DNA of 64,000 bases from Occultella gossypii. GTDB lineage: Bacteria; Actinomycetota; Actinomycetes; Actinomycetales; Beutenbergiaceae. Under the pieces are notes generated by a model, which saw nothing but the letters and a program-made list of their open reading frames with translations, was not told where the DNA came from and did not search any database. A program made the translations under genes and the position numbers. Positions 51,419 through 60,466 of the stretch are shown piece after piece. The DNA lies in the NCBI RefSeq assembly GCF_019947135.1, contig NZ_JAGSHT010000003.1:186001-250000 (forward strand), given 5' to 3'. Numbering within the stretch: the first letter of the stretch is position 1; every line of letters starts with the position of its first letter.

Positions 51419-53068
51419 CTAGTCCGCGTCGGACTCCCGGAATGCGTTCGTGATCGGCAGCCGACGGTCGCGCCCGAACGCCATCGCGGTCACCTTCGGG
51501 CCGATCGGGTACTGGCGCCGCTTCCACTCGGCCCGGTCCACGAGCCTGACCACCGTCTCCACCACGTCCTCGTCGAACCCGGACGCGAGCAGGTCGTCGC
51601 GGCCGAGCGCGTTCTCCACGTACGCGTCGAGCACGTTGTCCAGCAGCTCGTAGTCCGGCAGGGACTGGTCGTCGCGCTGCCCGGGCCGCAGCTCGGCCGA
51701 CGGCGGCTTCGTGATCGAGTTCTCCGGGATCGGCTCCACCTCACCGCGGTCCAGCGCACGGGCGTTGCGGAACCTCGACAGCTCCCACACCCGCGTCTTG
51801 GACACGTCCTTCAGCGGCGCGTACCCCCCGACCGCGTCCCCGTAGATCGTGGAGTAGCCCACCGCGAGCTCGCTCTTGTTACCGGTCGCGAGCACCAGGT
51901 GCCCCTCGGTGTTCGACAGCGCCATCAGGATCACCGCGCGCATCCGCGCCTGTAGGTTCTCCTCGGCCGTTCCCGAAAGCCCCAGCGCGCCCTGGAACGC
52001 GTCCACCATCGGCGCGATCTCCTGCACGCGGTAGTCCAGCCCGATCCGCTCCGCCGAGTCCTGCGCGTCGGACTTCGAGTGCGAGGAGGAGTACACCGAC
52101 GGCATCGATACCCCCACCACGTTCTCGGCCCCGACCGCGTCCGCCGCGATCGCCGCCACCAGCGCCGAGTCGATCCCGCCGGAGAGCCCGAGGATCACCG
52201 ATCCGAAGCCGTTCTTCAAGGCGTAGTCCCGCAGCCCCAGCACCACCGCGTCATACATCTGCTCGGTGTCGTCGGAGCGCCGTGCGAACGCGGCATCGCG
52301 CACCACGGTCTGCCCCGGCGCGTCCACATCCAGCACCAGCAGGTGCTCGGCGAACGTCGGCCCCGACGCGAGCAACTCGCCGTCAACGTCCACAACGAAA
52401 GATCCGCCGTCGAACACCAGATCGTCCTGACCACCGATCAAGTTCACGTACGCGACCGGGGCGCCCACCTCCCTGGCCCGCTGCGCGCCCAGGCGCACCC
52501 GTAGCGGCGCCTTGCCCCGCTCGTAGGGGGAGCCGTTGATGACCAGGAGCAGGTCGAGGGAGTCGTCGGTGAGCTGTTCCACGGTGCCGCCGTCCTGCCA
52601 GATGTCCTCGCAGATCGCCAGCCCCACCCGCGAACCCGCCACGTCCACCACCACCGGGTCGTTCCCGGAGGCGAAGATCCGGAACTCGTCGAACACCCCG
52701 TAGTTGGGCAGGTGGTGCTTCGTGTAGCGCGTCACGATCTTGCCTTGGTGCAGCACCGCCGCGGTGTTCGTCGGCCGCCCGTCCGCGGCCGTCCCCAACG
52801 CACCGAGGACAACGACGGCGTCCCCGGCACCCGCCGAGACGAGCTCACCCGCCAGCGCTGAGAGCCGCGCGGCCGCGGCCCGCTGGAACGACCCCCGCAC
52901 CGCGAGGTCCTCGATCGGGTACCCGGTCAGCACCATCTCCCCGAACGCGATCAGGTCCGCGCCCTCGGCTGCGGCGGCGGACGCGACCCGCAACACCGTG
53001 GCGGCATTGCCGTCCAGATCGCCCACCGTCGAATTCGTCTGCGCGAGTGCCACCCGAAGCGTCGTCAT
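51419..53068 (-). CDS. nadE: Glutamine-dependent NAD+ synthetase
   Basis: 549 residues. The N-terminal nitrilase-fold amidase has the Glu-Lys-Cys triad: Glu in GEMVLTGYPIE near residue 45, Lys in RYTKHHLPNYGVFDE near 118, Cys in GLAICEDIWQDG near 153. The C-terminal NAD synthetase domain has the ATP loop ILGLSGGIDSALVAAIA near residue 294 and LVLATGNKSELAVGYST. It makes NAD+ from deamido-NAD+, glutamine and ATP. Upstream of panB, divergent from glnA. Confidence 0.96.
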   Translation of the reverse strand: MTTLRVALAQTNSTVGDLDGNAATVLRVASAAAAEGADLIAFGEMVLTGYPIEDLAVRGSFQRAAAARLSALAGELVSAGAGDAVVVLGALGTAADGRPTNTAAVLHQGKIVTRYTKHHLPNYGVFDEFRIFASGNDPVVVDVAGSRVGLAICEDIWQDGGTVEQLTDDSLDLLLVINGSPYERGKAPLRVRLGAQRAREVGAPVAYVNLIGGQDDLVFDGGSFVVDVDGELLASGPTFAEHLLVLDVDAPGQTVVRDAAFARRSDDTEQMYDAVVLGLRDYALKNGFGSVILGLSGGIDSALVAAIAADAVGAENVVGVSMPSVYSSSHSKSDAQDSAERIGLDYRVQEIAPMVDAFQGALGLSGTAEENLQARMRAVILMALSNTEGHLVLATGNKSELAVGYSTIYGDAVGGYAPLKDVSKTRVWELSRFRNARALDRGEVEPIPENSITKPPSAELRPGQRDDQSLPDYELLDNVLDAYVENALGRDDLLASGFDEDVVETVVRLVDRAEWKRRQYPIGPKVTAMAFGRDRRLPITNAFRESDAD

Positions 53069-53146
53069 GGCACGGAAGCCTACGACTCACCTGACATGAT
53101 GGTCCCGGCACCGGCGAGGCACCGGAAACGATGACGGGAGCAGTGC

Positions 53147-54481
53147 ATGGACAGGCAGCAGGAGTACGTCCTTCGCGCGATCGAGGAGCGTGACGTCCGG
53201 TTCATCCGGCTGTGGTTCACCGACGTGCTCGGCGTGCTGAAGTCGGTGGCGATCGCCCCGGCCGAACTCGAGGGCGCGTTCAGCGAGGGCATCGGCTTCG
53301 ACGGCTCCTCCATCGAGGGCTTGGCCCGCGTCTCCGAGTCCGACCTCGTCGCGAAGCCGGACCCGTCCACGTTCCAGGTGCTGCCCTGGCGCGGCGGCAA
53401 GCACGGCACCGCCCGGATGTTCTGCGACATCCTCACCCCGGACGGTGAGCCCGCCGCCGCCGACCCGCGCAACGTGCTCAAGCGCGCCCTCGCTAAGGCC
53501 GCGGACGCCGGGTTCACCTTCTACACCCACCCGGAGATCGAGTTCTACCTGTTCCAGCCGCAGGAGAACGAGACCGACCCGCTGGTCCCGATCGACAACG
53601 CCGGCTACTTCGACCACGTCGCCCGCGGCCAGGGTCACGACTTCCGCCGCGCCGCGATCACCCTGCTGGAGTCGATGGGCATCTCGGTGGAGTTCTCCCA
53701 CCACGAGGCCGGCCCCGGGCAGAACGAGATCGACCTGCGCTACGCCGACGCCCTGTCCACCGCGGACAACATCATGACGTTCCGCTCGGTGGTCAAGGAG
53801 GTCTCGATCGAGCAGGGCTTCGTCGCCTCGTTCATGCCGAAGCCGATGGCTGGCCAGCCCGGCTCCGGCATGCACACGCACCTGTCCCTGTTCGAGGGGG
53901 ACACCAACGTCTTCCACGCCCCCGGCTCCAAGTACGGGCTGTCCACCACGGCCCGCCAGTTCATGGCCGGGCTGCTGGTGCACTCGGGTGAGATCACCGC
54001 CGTCGCCAATCAGTTCGTGAACTCCTACAAGCGGCTGTGGGGCGGGCAGGAGGCCCCGAGCTACAAGACCTGGGGTCACAACAACCGGTCCGCGCTGCTG
54101 CGGGTGCCGATGTACAAGCCGAACAAGGGCCAGTCCGCGCGGATCGAGTACCGCGGCATGGACTCCGCCGCGAACCCCTACCTCGCGCTCGCGGTGCTGC
54201 TGCGGGCGGGGCTGAAGGGCATCGAGGAGGGGTACGAGCTGCCCGAGGAGGCCGAGGACGTCGTCTGGGAGCTCTCCGACGGCGAGCGTCGCGCCCTTGG
54301 CATCGAGCCGCTGCCGGGCAGCCTGGAGCAGGCCGTGGAGACCATGGAGCGCTCCGAGCTGGTCGCGGACACGCTCGGGGAGAACGTGTTCAACTTCTTC
54401 CTCGCGAACAAGCGGCAGGAGTGGACCGACTACCGGGCGCAGGTCACCCCCTACGAGCTGGCCCGCGTCGGCCTGATCTGA
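53147..54481 (+). CDS. glnA: Type I glutamine synthetase (GlnA2-like)
   Basis: 444 residues. EVRFIRLWFTDVLGVLKSVAI-like start, active-site motifs FDGSSIEGLARVSESD, HPEIEFYLF, FMPKPMAGQPGSGMHTHLSL, NSYKRL and RVPMYKPNKGQSARIEYRG are present. Length and position next to glnE match the actinobacterial glnA2 locus. The adenylylation motif NLYDLP of GSI-beta enzymes is not seen; the corresponding stretch reads EEAEDVVWELSDGER. So this enzyme looks like a GSI-alpha type that GlnE would not modify. Confidence 0.95.
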   Translation: MDRQQEYVLRAIEERDVRFIRLWFTDVLGVLKSVAIAPAELEGAFSEGIGFDGSSIEGLARVSESDLVAKPDPSTFQVLPWRGGKHGTARMFCDILTPDGEPAAADPRNVLKRALAKAADAGFTFYTHPEIEFYLFQPQENETDPLVPIDNAGYFDHVARGQGHDFRRAAITLLESMGISVEFSHHEAGPGQNEIDLRYADALSTADNIMTFRSVVKEVSIEQGFVASFMPKPMAGQPGSGMHTHLSLFEGDTNVFHAPGSKYGLSTTARQFMAGLLVHSGEITAVANQFVNSYKRLWGGQEAPSYKTWGHNNRSALLRVPMYKPNKGQSARIEYRGMDSAANPYLALAVLLRAGLKGIEEGYELPEEAEDVVWELSDGERRALGIEPLPGSLEQAVETMERSELVADTLGENVFNFFLANKRQEWTDYRAQVTPYELARVGLI

Positions 54482-54530
54482 GCATGGCTGGTTCGGCAAG
54501 CCCATGCCCGACGGCGCAGGTGGCGGCCGC

Positions 54531-57500
54531 GTGAGCCGCGCGCCGTCGCTGCGGGCCCGGTTGGCGCGCACCGGCTTCGCCGATGCATCCCGCGCCGCGG
54601 ACCTGTGGGAGTCGGGTTTCCTGGCCGGGGTGCTCGCCGCGTGCGAGGCCGCCGAGCTCGACGGCGGTAGCACCGACGGCGGGTTGGGTGCGGCGTCGAC
54701 GGCGCTGATCGCCGACGTCGCCCGCGCCGCGGACCCCGACCTCGCGTTGCTCGCCCTGGCCCGCCTCGGTGAGGCGGACCCCGAACGAGCCGAGCGGCTG
54801 ACCCAGGTGCTCGCCGACCCGGCCGGCGCCCGCCGGAACCTCATCGCCGTCCTCGGGGCGTCGGTCGCCACGGGGGACTGGCTGGTGGCCCACCCGGGCG
54901 ACGTCGAACTCGTGCTGCGCCCCCGCAACGGCGTGGCCGCGGACCCGGCGAACGTGCGCACCCAGCTGCTCGAGTCCGTCGGCGCCGACCCCGACGCGGC
55001 GATGCCGGTCGCGTCGGTGCGGGCCAGCGACGGCGCCCTGGACGAGATGCGCCGCGCCTACCGTCGCGCGCTGCTGACCATCGCCACCGAGGACCTCACC
55101 GCGACCGACCCGGAGGCGTTCCTGCCCGAGGTCGGTGCCGCCCTGGCCAACCTCGCCGCCGCCGCGCTCGAGGCGGCCCTGGCACTGGCCCGCGCCGAAC
55201 TGTCCGACCACGGCGCCGGCGTGCGCCTCGCCGTCCTCGGCATGGGCAAGACCGGCGGCCGCGAGCTCAACTACATCTCCGACGTCGACGTCATCTACGT
55301 CGCCGAACCGGCCGACGGCCTGTCTGACGCTGCCGAGGCGTCCGCACTCCGCACCGGCACCAAGCTCGCCGCCACCCTGGCCCGGATGTGCTCGATGCCC
55401 TCCCGGGAGCCCGCCCTGTGGGAGGTGGACGCCGCGCTGCGCCCGGAGGGCAAGAACGGCCCGCTGGTACGCACCCTCGCCTCGCACGTGTCCTACTACG
55501 AGCGGTGGGCCAAGACCTGGGAGTTCCAGGCCCTGCTCAAGGCCCGGCACGTCGCCGGCGACGCGGACCTGTCCGCCGAATACCTCGCCGCGACCCGCCC
55601 GATGGTGTGGGAGGCCGCCGGCCGGGAGAACTTCGTGGAGGACTCCCAGGCGATGCGCCGCCGGGTCGAGGACAACGTGCCACCCGCGGAGGCGGACCGG
55701 CAGATCAAGCTCGGCCGCGGTGGCCTGCGCGACGTGGAGTTCACCGTGCAGTTGCTGCAGCTCGTGCACGGCCGCACGGACCCCTCGATCCGGTCCGCGA
55801 ACACCCTCAGGGCGCTGCAGTCCCTGTCCGCGGGCGGGTACGTCGGCCGTGATCACGCCGCCGAACTGGGCGCCTGCTATCGGTTCCTGCGCGTGCTCGA
55901 GCACCGCGTCCAGCTCTACCGGATGCGCCGCACCCACCTGCTCCCGACGGGCGACGATGACCTGCGCCGCCTGGCCCGGTCGATGGGCCGCTCACCCGAG
56001 GGTGAGGTGGCCGGTGCCACGGACCTGGTGGCGCGCTGGCAGGCGACCCGCCGCCGGGTTCGCCGCCTGCACGAGGAGCTGTACTACCGCCCGCTGCTGC
56101 CCGCCACGGCGCGGTTGTCCGCGGACGACGTGTCGCTGAACCCCGAGGCCGCGAAGGCCCGGCTGCAGGCCATCGGCTACCGCGACCCGGCCGGGGCCCT
56201 GCGGCACATCAAGATCCTCACCGAGGGCATCTCCCGCCGCGCCGCGATCCAGCGCCAGCTGCTGCCGGTGATGCTCGGTTGGTTCGCCGAGGGCCCCGAC
56301 CCCGACGGTGGCCTGCTCGCCTTCCGCAAACTGTCCGAGGAACTCGGCGGCACCCACTGGTACCTGAAGATGCTCCGGGACTCCGGCGCCGCCGCCGAAC
56401 GCCTGGCCACGCTGCTGTCCTCCTCGAAGTACGTCGCCGACTCGCTGATGCGCACCCCCGAGGCCGTGGCCTGGCTCGGCGACGACCGCGAACTCACCCC
56501 GCGCACCCCCGAGGCCCTCGCGGCCGCGATGAACGCGATGCTGCTGCGCCGCGACGATGCTACTGACGCCGCCCAGGCGGTCCGGTTCCTGCGCCGCCGC
56601 GAACTCACCCGCGGCGCCATCGGCGACGTCCTCGCCGACGTGCCCGTGACCACCTGCGCCGAGGTCATCTCCCCGGCCGCGGACATGGCCCTGGCCGGCG
56701 CGGTGCGCATCGCCACCCAGACGGCGACGGCGGAGCTGGGCCGGGGCGGCGACCCGTCGGCGTTCCTCGTGGTCGCCATGGGCAGACTCGGCGGCGCCGA
56801 GATCGGCTACGCCTCCGACGCCGACGTGCTGTTCGTGCACGACCCGCATGAGGGCGCCGACCCGAAGCAGGCCCAGGACTGGGCAGTCCTGGTCGCCACC
56901 ACGATCGCGTCCCTGCTCGGCAAGACCGGTCCCGAGCCAGTGCTCCCGGTGGACTCCCAACTGCGCCCCGAGGGCAGGCAGGGCCCGGTGGTGCGCACCA
57001 TCGACTCCTACGCCGAGTATTACGAGCGGTGGGCTCAGGGCTGGGAGCGCCAGGCGCTGCTGCGCGCGCGTTCGGTGGCCGGCGACGCCGAGCTGGGGGA
57101 GCGGTTCACCGCCCTCATCGACCCGTTGCGCTACCCGGCCGATGGGATCGACCTGGCCGAGATACGCGAGCTGCGCCGGATCAAGGCACGGGTGGAATCC
57201 GAGCGGTTGCCACGTGGCGTGCCGGCCACACACCACCTCAAGCTCGGCCGCGGTGGGCTGAGTGACGTGGAGTGGACGGCGCAGTACCTGCAGCTGTGCC
57301 ACGCGGGCCAGACCGAAGCCCTGCGGACCACCTCGACCCTCGGGGCCCTCGCCGCCGCGCGGGATGCGAACCTGATCTCGGAGTCCGACGCCGAACAACT
57401 CACCGCCGCCTGGGAACTGGCCACCCGTCTTCGGAACGCGATCGTGCTCAGCACGGGGCGCGTCAGCGGGCAGAAGGTGGACGTGCTGCCCTCGGAACGG

Positions 57501-57626
57501 GGCGAGCTAGCCGGGGTGTCGCGGCTGCTTGGCTACCACGCCGGACACGCCCGGGATCTGGAGGAGGACTGGCTGCGGACCGCTCGGCAGGCGCGGGTGG
57601 TGATGGAGCGGGTGTTCTTCGGGTGA
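54531..57626 (+). CDS. glnE: Bifunctional glutamine synthetase adenylyltransferase/deadenylylase
   Basis: About 1031 residues from the GTG at 54531; an ATG at 54504 is the alternative. Two nucleotidyltransferase halves: LGMGKTGGRELNYISDVDVIYV near residue 232 and VAMGRLGGAEIGYASDADVLFV near 750, with paired Asp residues in both. After each, KLGRGGLRDVEFTVQLLQL near 400 and KLGRGGLSDVEWTAQYLQL near 905 repeat the family's second motif. It modifies and demodifies GlnA in response to nitrogen status. It follows glnA by 50 bases. Confidence 0.96.
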   Translation: MSRAPSLRARLARTGFADASRAADLWESGFLAGVLAACEAAELDGGSTDGGLGAASTALIADVARAADPDLALLALARLGEADPERAERLTQVLADPAGARRNLIAVLGASVATGDWLVAHPGDVELVLRPRNGVAADPANVRTQLLESVGADPDAAMPVASVRASDGALDEMRRAYRRALLTIATEDLTATDPEAFLPEVGAALANLAAAALEAALALARAELSDHGAGVRLAVLGMGKTGGRELNYISDVDVIYVAEPADGLSDAAEASALRTGTKLAATLARMCSMPSREPALWEVDAALRPEGKNGPLVRTLASHVSYYERWAKTWEFQALLKARHVAGDADLSAEYLAATRPMVWEAAGRENFVEDSQAMRRRVEDNVPPAEADRQIKLGRGGLRDVEFTVQLLQLVHGRTDPSIRSANTLRALQSLSAGGYVGRDHAAELGACYRFLRVLEHRVQLYRMRRTHLLPTGDDDLRRLARSMGRSPEGEVAGATDLVARWQATRRRVRRLHEELYYRPLLPATARLSADDVSLNPEAAKARLQAIGYRDPAGALRHIKILTEGISRRAAIQRQLLPVMLGWFAEGPDPDGGLLAFRKLSEELGGTHWYLKMLRDSGAAAERLATLLSSSKYVADSLMRTPEAVAWLGDDRELTPRTPEALAAAMNAMLLRRDDATDAAQAVRFLRRRELTRGAIGDVLADVPVTTCAEVISPAADMALAGAVRIATQTATAELGRGGDPSAFLVVAMGRLGGAEIGYASDADVLFVHDPHEGADPKQAQDWAVLVATTIASLLGKTGPEPVLPVDSQLRPEGRQGPVVRTIDSYAEYYERWAQGWERQALLRARSVAGDAELGERFTALIDPLRYPADGIDLAEIRELRRIKARVESERLPRGVPATHHLKLGRGGLSDVEWTAQYLQLCHAGQTEALRTTSTLGALAAARDANLISESDAEQLTAAWELATRLRNAIVLSTGRVSGQKVDVLPSERGELAGVSRLLGYHAGHARDLEEDWLRTARQARVVMERVFFG

Positions 57627-57711
57627 GATTTCTGCGTCGATCGGAGTAGCCTTGGCCCGTTGTCACCAATCGGACGACCGGAACTACGCCAGGTACTTGT
57701 TGTGTGATAAA

Positions 57712-58401
57712 TCAGTCCAAGTTCATTCCGTGATTTTCCGGGAAATCGTAAATGATCTGCTCGATGGTCTTTGGCGGCTGCCTCCAAGCGGCCTCGAAGT
57801 CCTTGCGTAATCTCCTCTTTGCCCATTTGGAACCAGTGTGCCAGAGACGGCTTAGGTCCATGAACTCTTCCCATTCCCCGACGTAGGCGTCGTCTAGAGG
57901 AATAGCAAGGGTCCCGCGCGGGAGCAGCATGTTGTATCTCCACTCCATGAACAAGAATTCGTGGGCCCTGCCGGCCGCGCCCTCGATGGCGCTGTCCCCC
58001 TTGTCTAGGAAGAGGCGCCAGAGCTCCCATGCTCGTCTCGTCTGTTGCATGGACTTCTCCAGATCTGCTCGCTTCAAGGCGATAGCCCGACTGGAATCAA
58101 GATGGTCCTGAAAACCGCGAATCCGCCAAAGGATCCTCCAGGTGGGGAGTATATGAGGCCTCGAATAGTCGGTCCAATCTGCCGCTGCCACCACCCACGC
58201 TCGGTGCCACTCCTCCAGCAGTGAAGCAAATGCTTCAAGTCTTCGCTGTTCAATGGTAAGTCGCCGTTGGTGGCGCTGAGTCAACGAAACGACAAGAATC
58301 GCGATTAAGGCCGATACTAGGGCGGCAATGAGGGAACCCCAAATTCCTTCCCAGCCGAAGTTTAACGCGTCCCATGTATTGGTTGTTTCCTTTTGACCCA
58401 T
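57712..58401 (-). CDS. Single-pass membrane protein paired with the NYN gene, unknown
   Basis: 229 residues from the ATG at 58401; a longer frame to 58578 would overlap the upstream gene. A membrane helix is at about 20-42 (GSLIAALVSALIAILVVSL), followed by basic TQRHQRR (inside), then a helical, Trp-rich cytoplasmic domain of about 180 residues (EEWHRAWVVAAADWTDY, TWRILWRIRGFQDHLD). No family recognised. It follows the NYN gene on the same strand after 145 bp. Base composition is visibly more AT-rich than the core genes, a sign of transfer. Confidence 0.75.
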   Translation of the reverse strand: MGQKETTNTWDALNFGWEGIWGSLIAALVSALIAILVVSLTQRHQRRLTIEQRRLEAFASLLEEWHRAWVVAAADWTDYSRPHILPTWRILWRIRGFQDHLDSSRAIALKRADLEKSMQQTRRAWELWRLFLDKGDSAIEGAAGRAHEFLFMEWRYNMLLPRGTLAIPLDDAYVGEWEEFMDLSRLWHTGSKWAKRRLRKDFEAAWRQPPKTIEQIIYDFPENHGMNLD

Positions 58402-58546
58402 TTGCGCGACCTTCCTGCCTTGTATAACTAATGCGACATTTTCTGTAGAGAGACGGCGCTTCGGGGAACAAATAAGCCCGCGCCGATCTCGCCAGGTCCG
58501 GATGGGGAGAATGGGCGAGTGTTCATAGTGAATCCGTGCACAACCT

Positions 58547-60019
58547 TCACTCGAACGGGGTGAAGAACGGTTCGTCAACCGATAAATCGTGCACCATGAT
58601 GTGTCCGTTCAGGATCTCATGTCGGATCACCCGGCCATCGGCAACGACTGCTAGATCCCGGTACTCCGCGAACCGGTCGTTGCTCAGGACAAATACGAAG
58701 TGATCTCGCGCGGCATGGAGCAATGTTTCATCTGCTTTTCCTCGCGATGATACGACGTGTACGTTCGTCCTTGGCAATTCCTTCCGAAGAGCGCCATCAG
58801 AAGTTCTCATGAGACGGCGAATCGACGCATCGAAAACGACTGTCAAGTCGTAAGATTCGGCCAGCCTCTGGCAGAGAGGCCTAAGGGCCGATAGACCGAT
58901 GAATCGATCGCGCTCGTAACAGAGGTTATTCCCGTCAATGATCAGTGCTCGAATGATTCGAGAAGCACGTATAGCGACCTCATGTATCCGACGCTCGACT
59001 TTACTGATGTCTCGTTCGACACCCGCGGTTCGCCGCATTGTGTGTTGGAGCGAAGTTCGACCCCTCCTGATTGCCGCAGAGCGATCACGGATCACAGCTC
59101 GCGGAGAAGAAGGTCCGAACCTATCCGAGCACTCTTCGTGCAGAATCGCTCGTTCGCAACTATTGCTGGCGTGCGAGATCCGGCCGTCAAGCCGTTTCGC
59201 CTCTGACACGTCCCGCTCAGAGTCGTCGATTCTGCGTTGGAGTTCCCACTCTTCATTCTTCAGATCCTCGAGTTTTGACTCCAGGAGTGCGAGGCTCTTA
59301 CGCGGCTCGTGCAACTGGCGATCCACCTCGGTCTTGCGAAGTGCAAGGTGTTCATCCTCAAGTTCGCGGAGTGGGATCTCGGATTCGAGTGCCGCAAGCT
59401 TTGATTGTGCTGCTCCTAGATTGAACTGTTTGTGCTCCTTGAGGTCATGGTAGAGAAGGTCCAGGGCGCGTCCTGAAGTTTTCTCCGTGAGTTTAAGTGC
59501 GTCCAATTGGGCATTGAGGAGAGCTACCGATTGCAGGTGTTCTCGCAGATGTGACCTGGCGGAACGTCGCGAGTCGGACATCCAATACGAAGGATTCCAG
59601 CCAAGCCTGGCCTTCTTGATGAGTCCTGGCGTCCTCTCACTGGCTCTGTCCCACTCGCTCTTGATCGCAGTGAGTTGCTCTTGGATGGCCACCAGGCCGT
59701 CACTTAGCCTCAACGCGTCCTTCTCTGTCTGCCTGGTGTCGAACCGGTCGTACCAGTCGAGGTCAGACAGAATTGTCTCGCGATGGCTGCGAAGTGAGTC
59801 GAGGTGCCGCGTCAACGACTCCAGTTCGTGCTCAAGCGGATTGTGTGACAACCAGACCTCCTCCGCCGAACTTCCTAGTTGACCGTGCCACCGATCTGAG
59901 AGTAGTGACGAGGACTGACACTTGGTGCCGACTCGACGAAGCCACCTACGCTGGGACCCGACGGTTGCTAGCCCACCCACAATTTCGACGCGAAACTGGT
60001 GTTCGTCGGTCTGATCCAT
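58547..60019 (-). CDS. Coiled-coil protein with C-terminal NYN/PIN ribonuclease domain
   Basis: 490 residues. Residues about 60-345 are long, charged heptad-like helices with no globular motif, i.e. an SMC/Rad50-like coiled coil without an ATPase head. The C-terminal 137 residues are a NYN (PIN-fold) nuclease: RALIIDGNNLCYERDRF near 358, TVVFDASIRR near 394, KADETLLHAARD near 429 and FVLSNDRFAEYRD near 444 supply the Asp/Asn metal ligands. This architecture is not one I know from a described system. AT-richer than its surroundings. Likely an RNase of the defence island. Confidence 0.82.
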   Translation of the reverse strand: MDQTDEHQFRVEIVGGLATVGSQRRWLRRVGTKCQSSSLLSDRWHGQLGSSAEEVWLSHNPLEHELESLTRHLDSLRSHRETILSDLDWYDRFDTRQTEKDALRLSDGLVAIQEQLTAIKSEWDRASERTPGLIKKARLGWNPSYWMSDSRRSARSHLREHLQSVALLNAQLDALKLTEKTSGRALDLLYHDLKEHKQFNLGAAQSKLAALESEIPLRELEDEHLALRKTEVDRQLHEPRKSLALLESKLEDLKNEEWELQRRIDDSERDVSEAKRLDGRISHASNSCERAILHEECSDRFGPSSPRAVIRDRSAAIRRGRTSLQHTMRRTAGVERDISKVERRIHEVAIRASRIIRALIIDGNNLCYERDRFIGLSALRPLCQRLAESYDLTVVFDASIRRLMRTSDGALRKELPRTNVHVVSSRGKADETLLHAARDHFVFVLSNDRFAEYRDLAVVADGRVIRHEILNGHIMVHDLSVDEPFFTPFE

Positions 60020-60466
60020 TGGACCGCCTCAGCGGTCGTCTGCAAGCATCGTTCCGGTCGTCCTCTGCCATCGTGACCAGTTTCGAACTATGGGCACGCT
60101 AGGCGGATGGACGGTCGACGGAGAGTGTCAGGCTGACCCGGCGGCTTCTGGGCCGAGGTATCGGCTTGAGATCTACCTGATTTGAGCCCCGCGGTTGCCG
60201 AGCGTGTCCTGCCACGAGTCCAGTAGAGGCGCCGAGTTCGAACAGTTCCGGGCGGCCAAGCGCGTCGTGCGCTTCACTTCCCGATGAGCGGCCAAGTTGT
60301 CGCTAGCAATCAGCACCAGCGACGTAGGAGCGAGTGTTGCTGCGGCTGAGGTACAGATCGGGTGATGGCGCACCTTCGATAGCATGTCCGGAACCCGCGG
60401 TACCGACGGACTTCTGCTCGCAGATATGCCCCCTCCGCACGACTTCGTGCTGCTTGAGGGGGCCTC
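60020..60466. other. Intergenic stretch between divergent defence genes, no gene seen
   Basis: About 450 bases. Open frames here (for example on the minus strand ending at 60173) have no codon or motif support. The stretch should hold promoters for both flanking genes; GATAGCAT near 60376 is a possible -10 for the rightward gene. Base composition shifts from AT-richer back to GC-rich across it. Confidence 0.5.
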
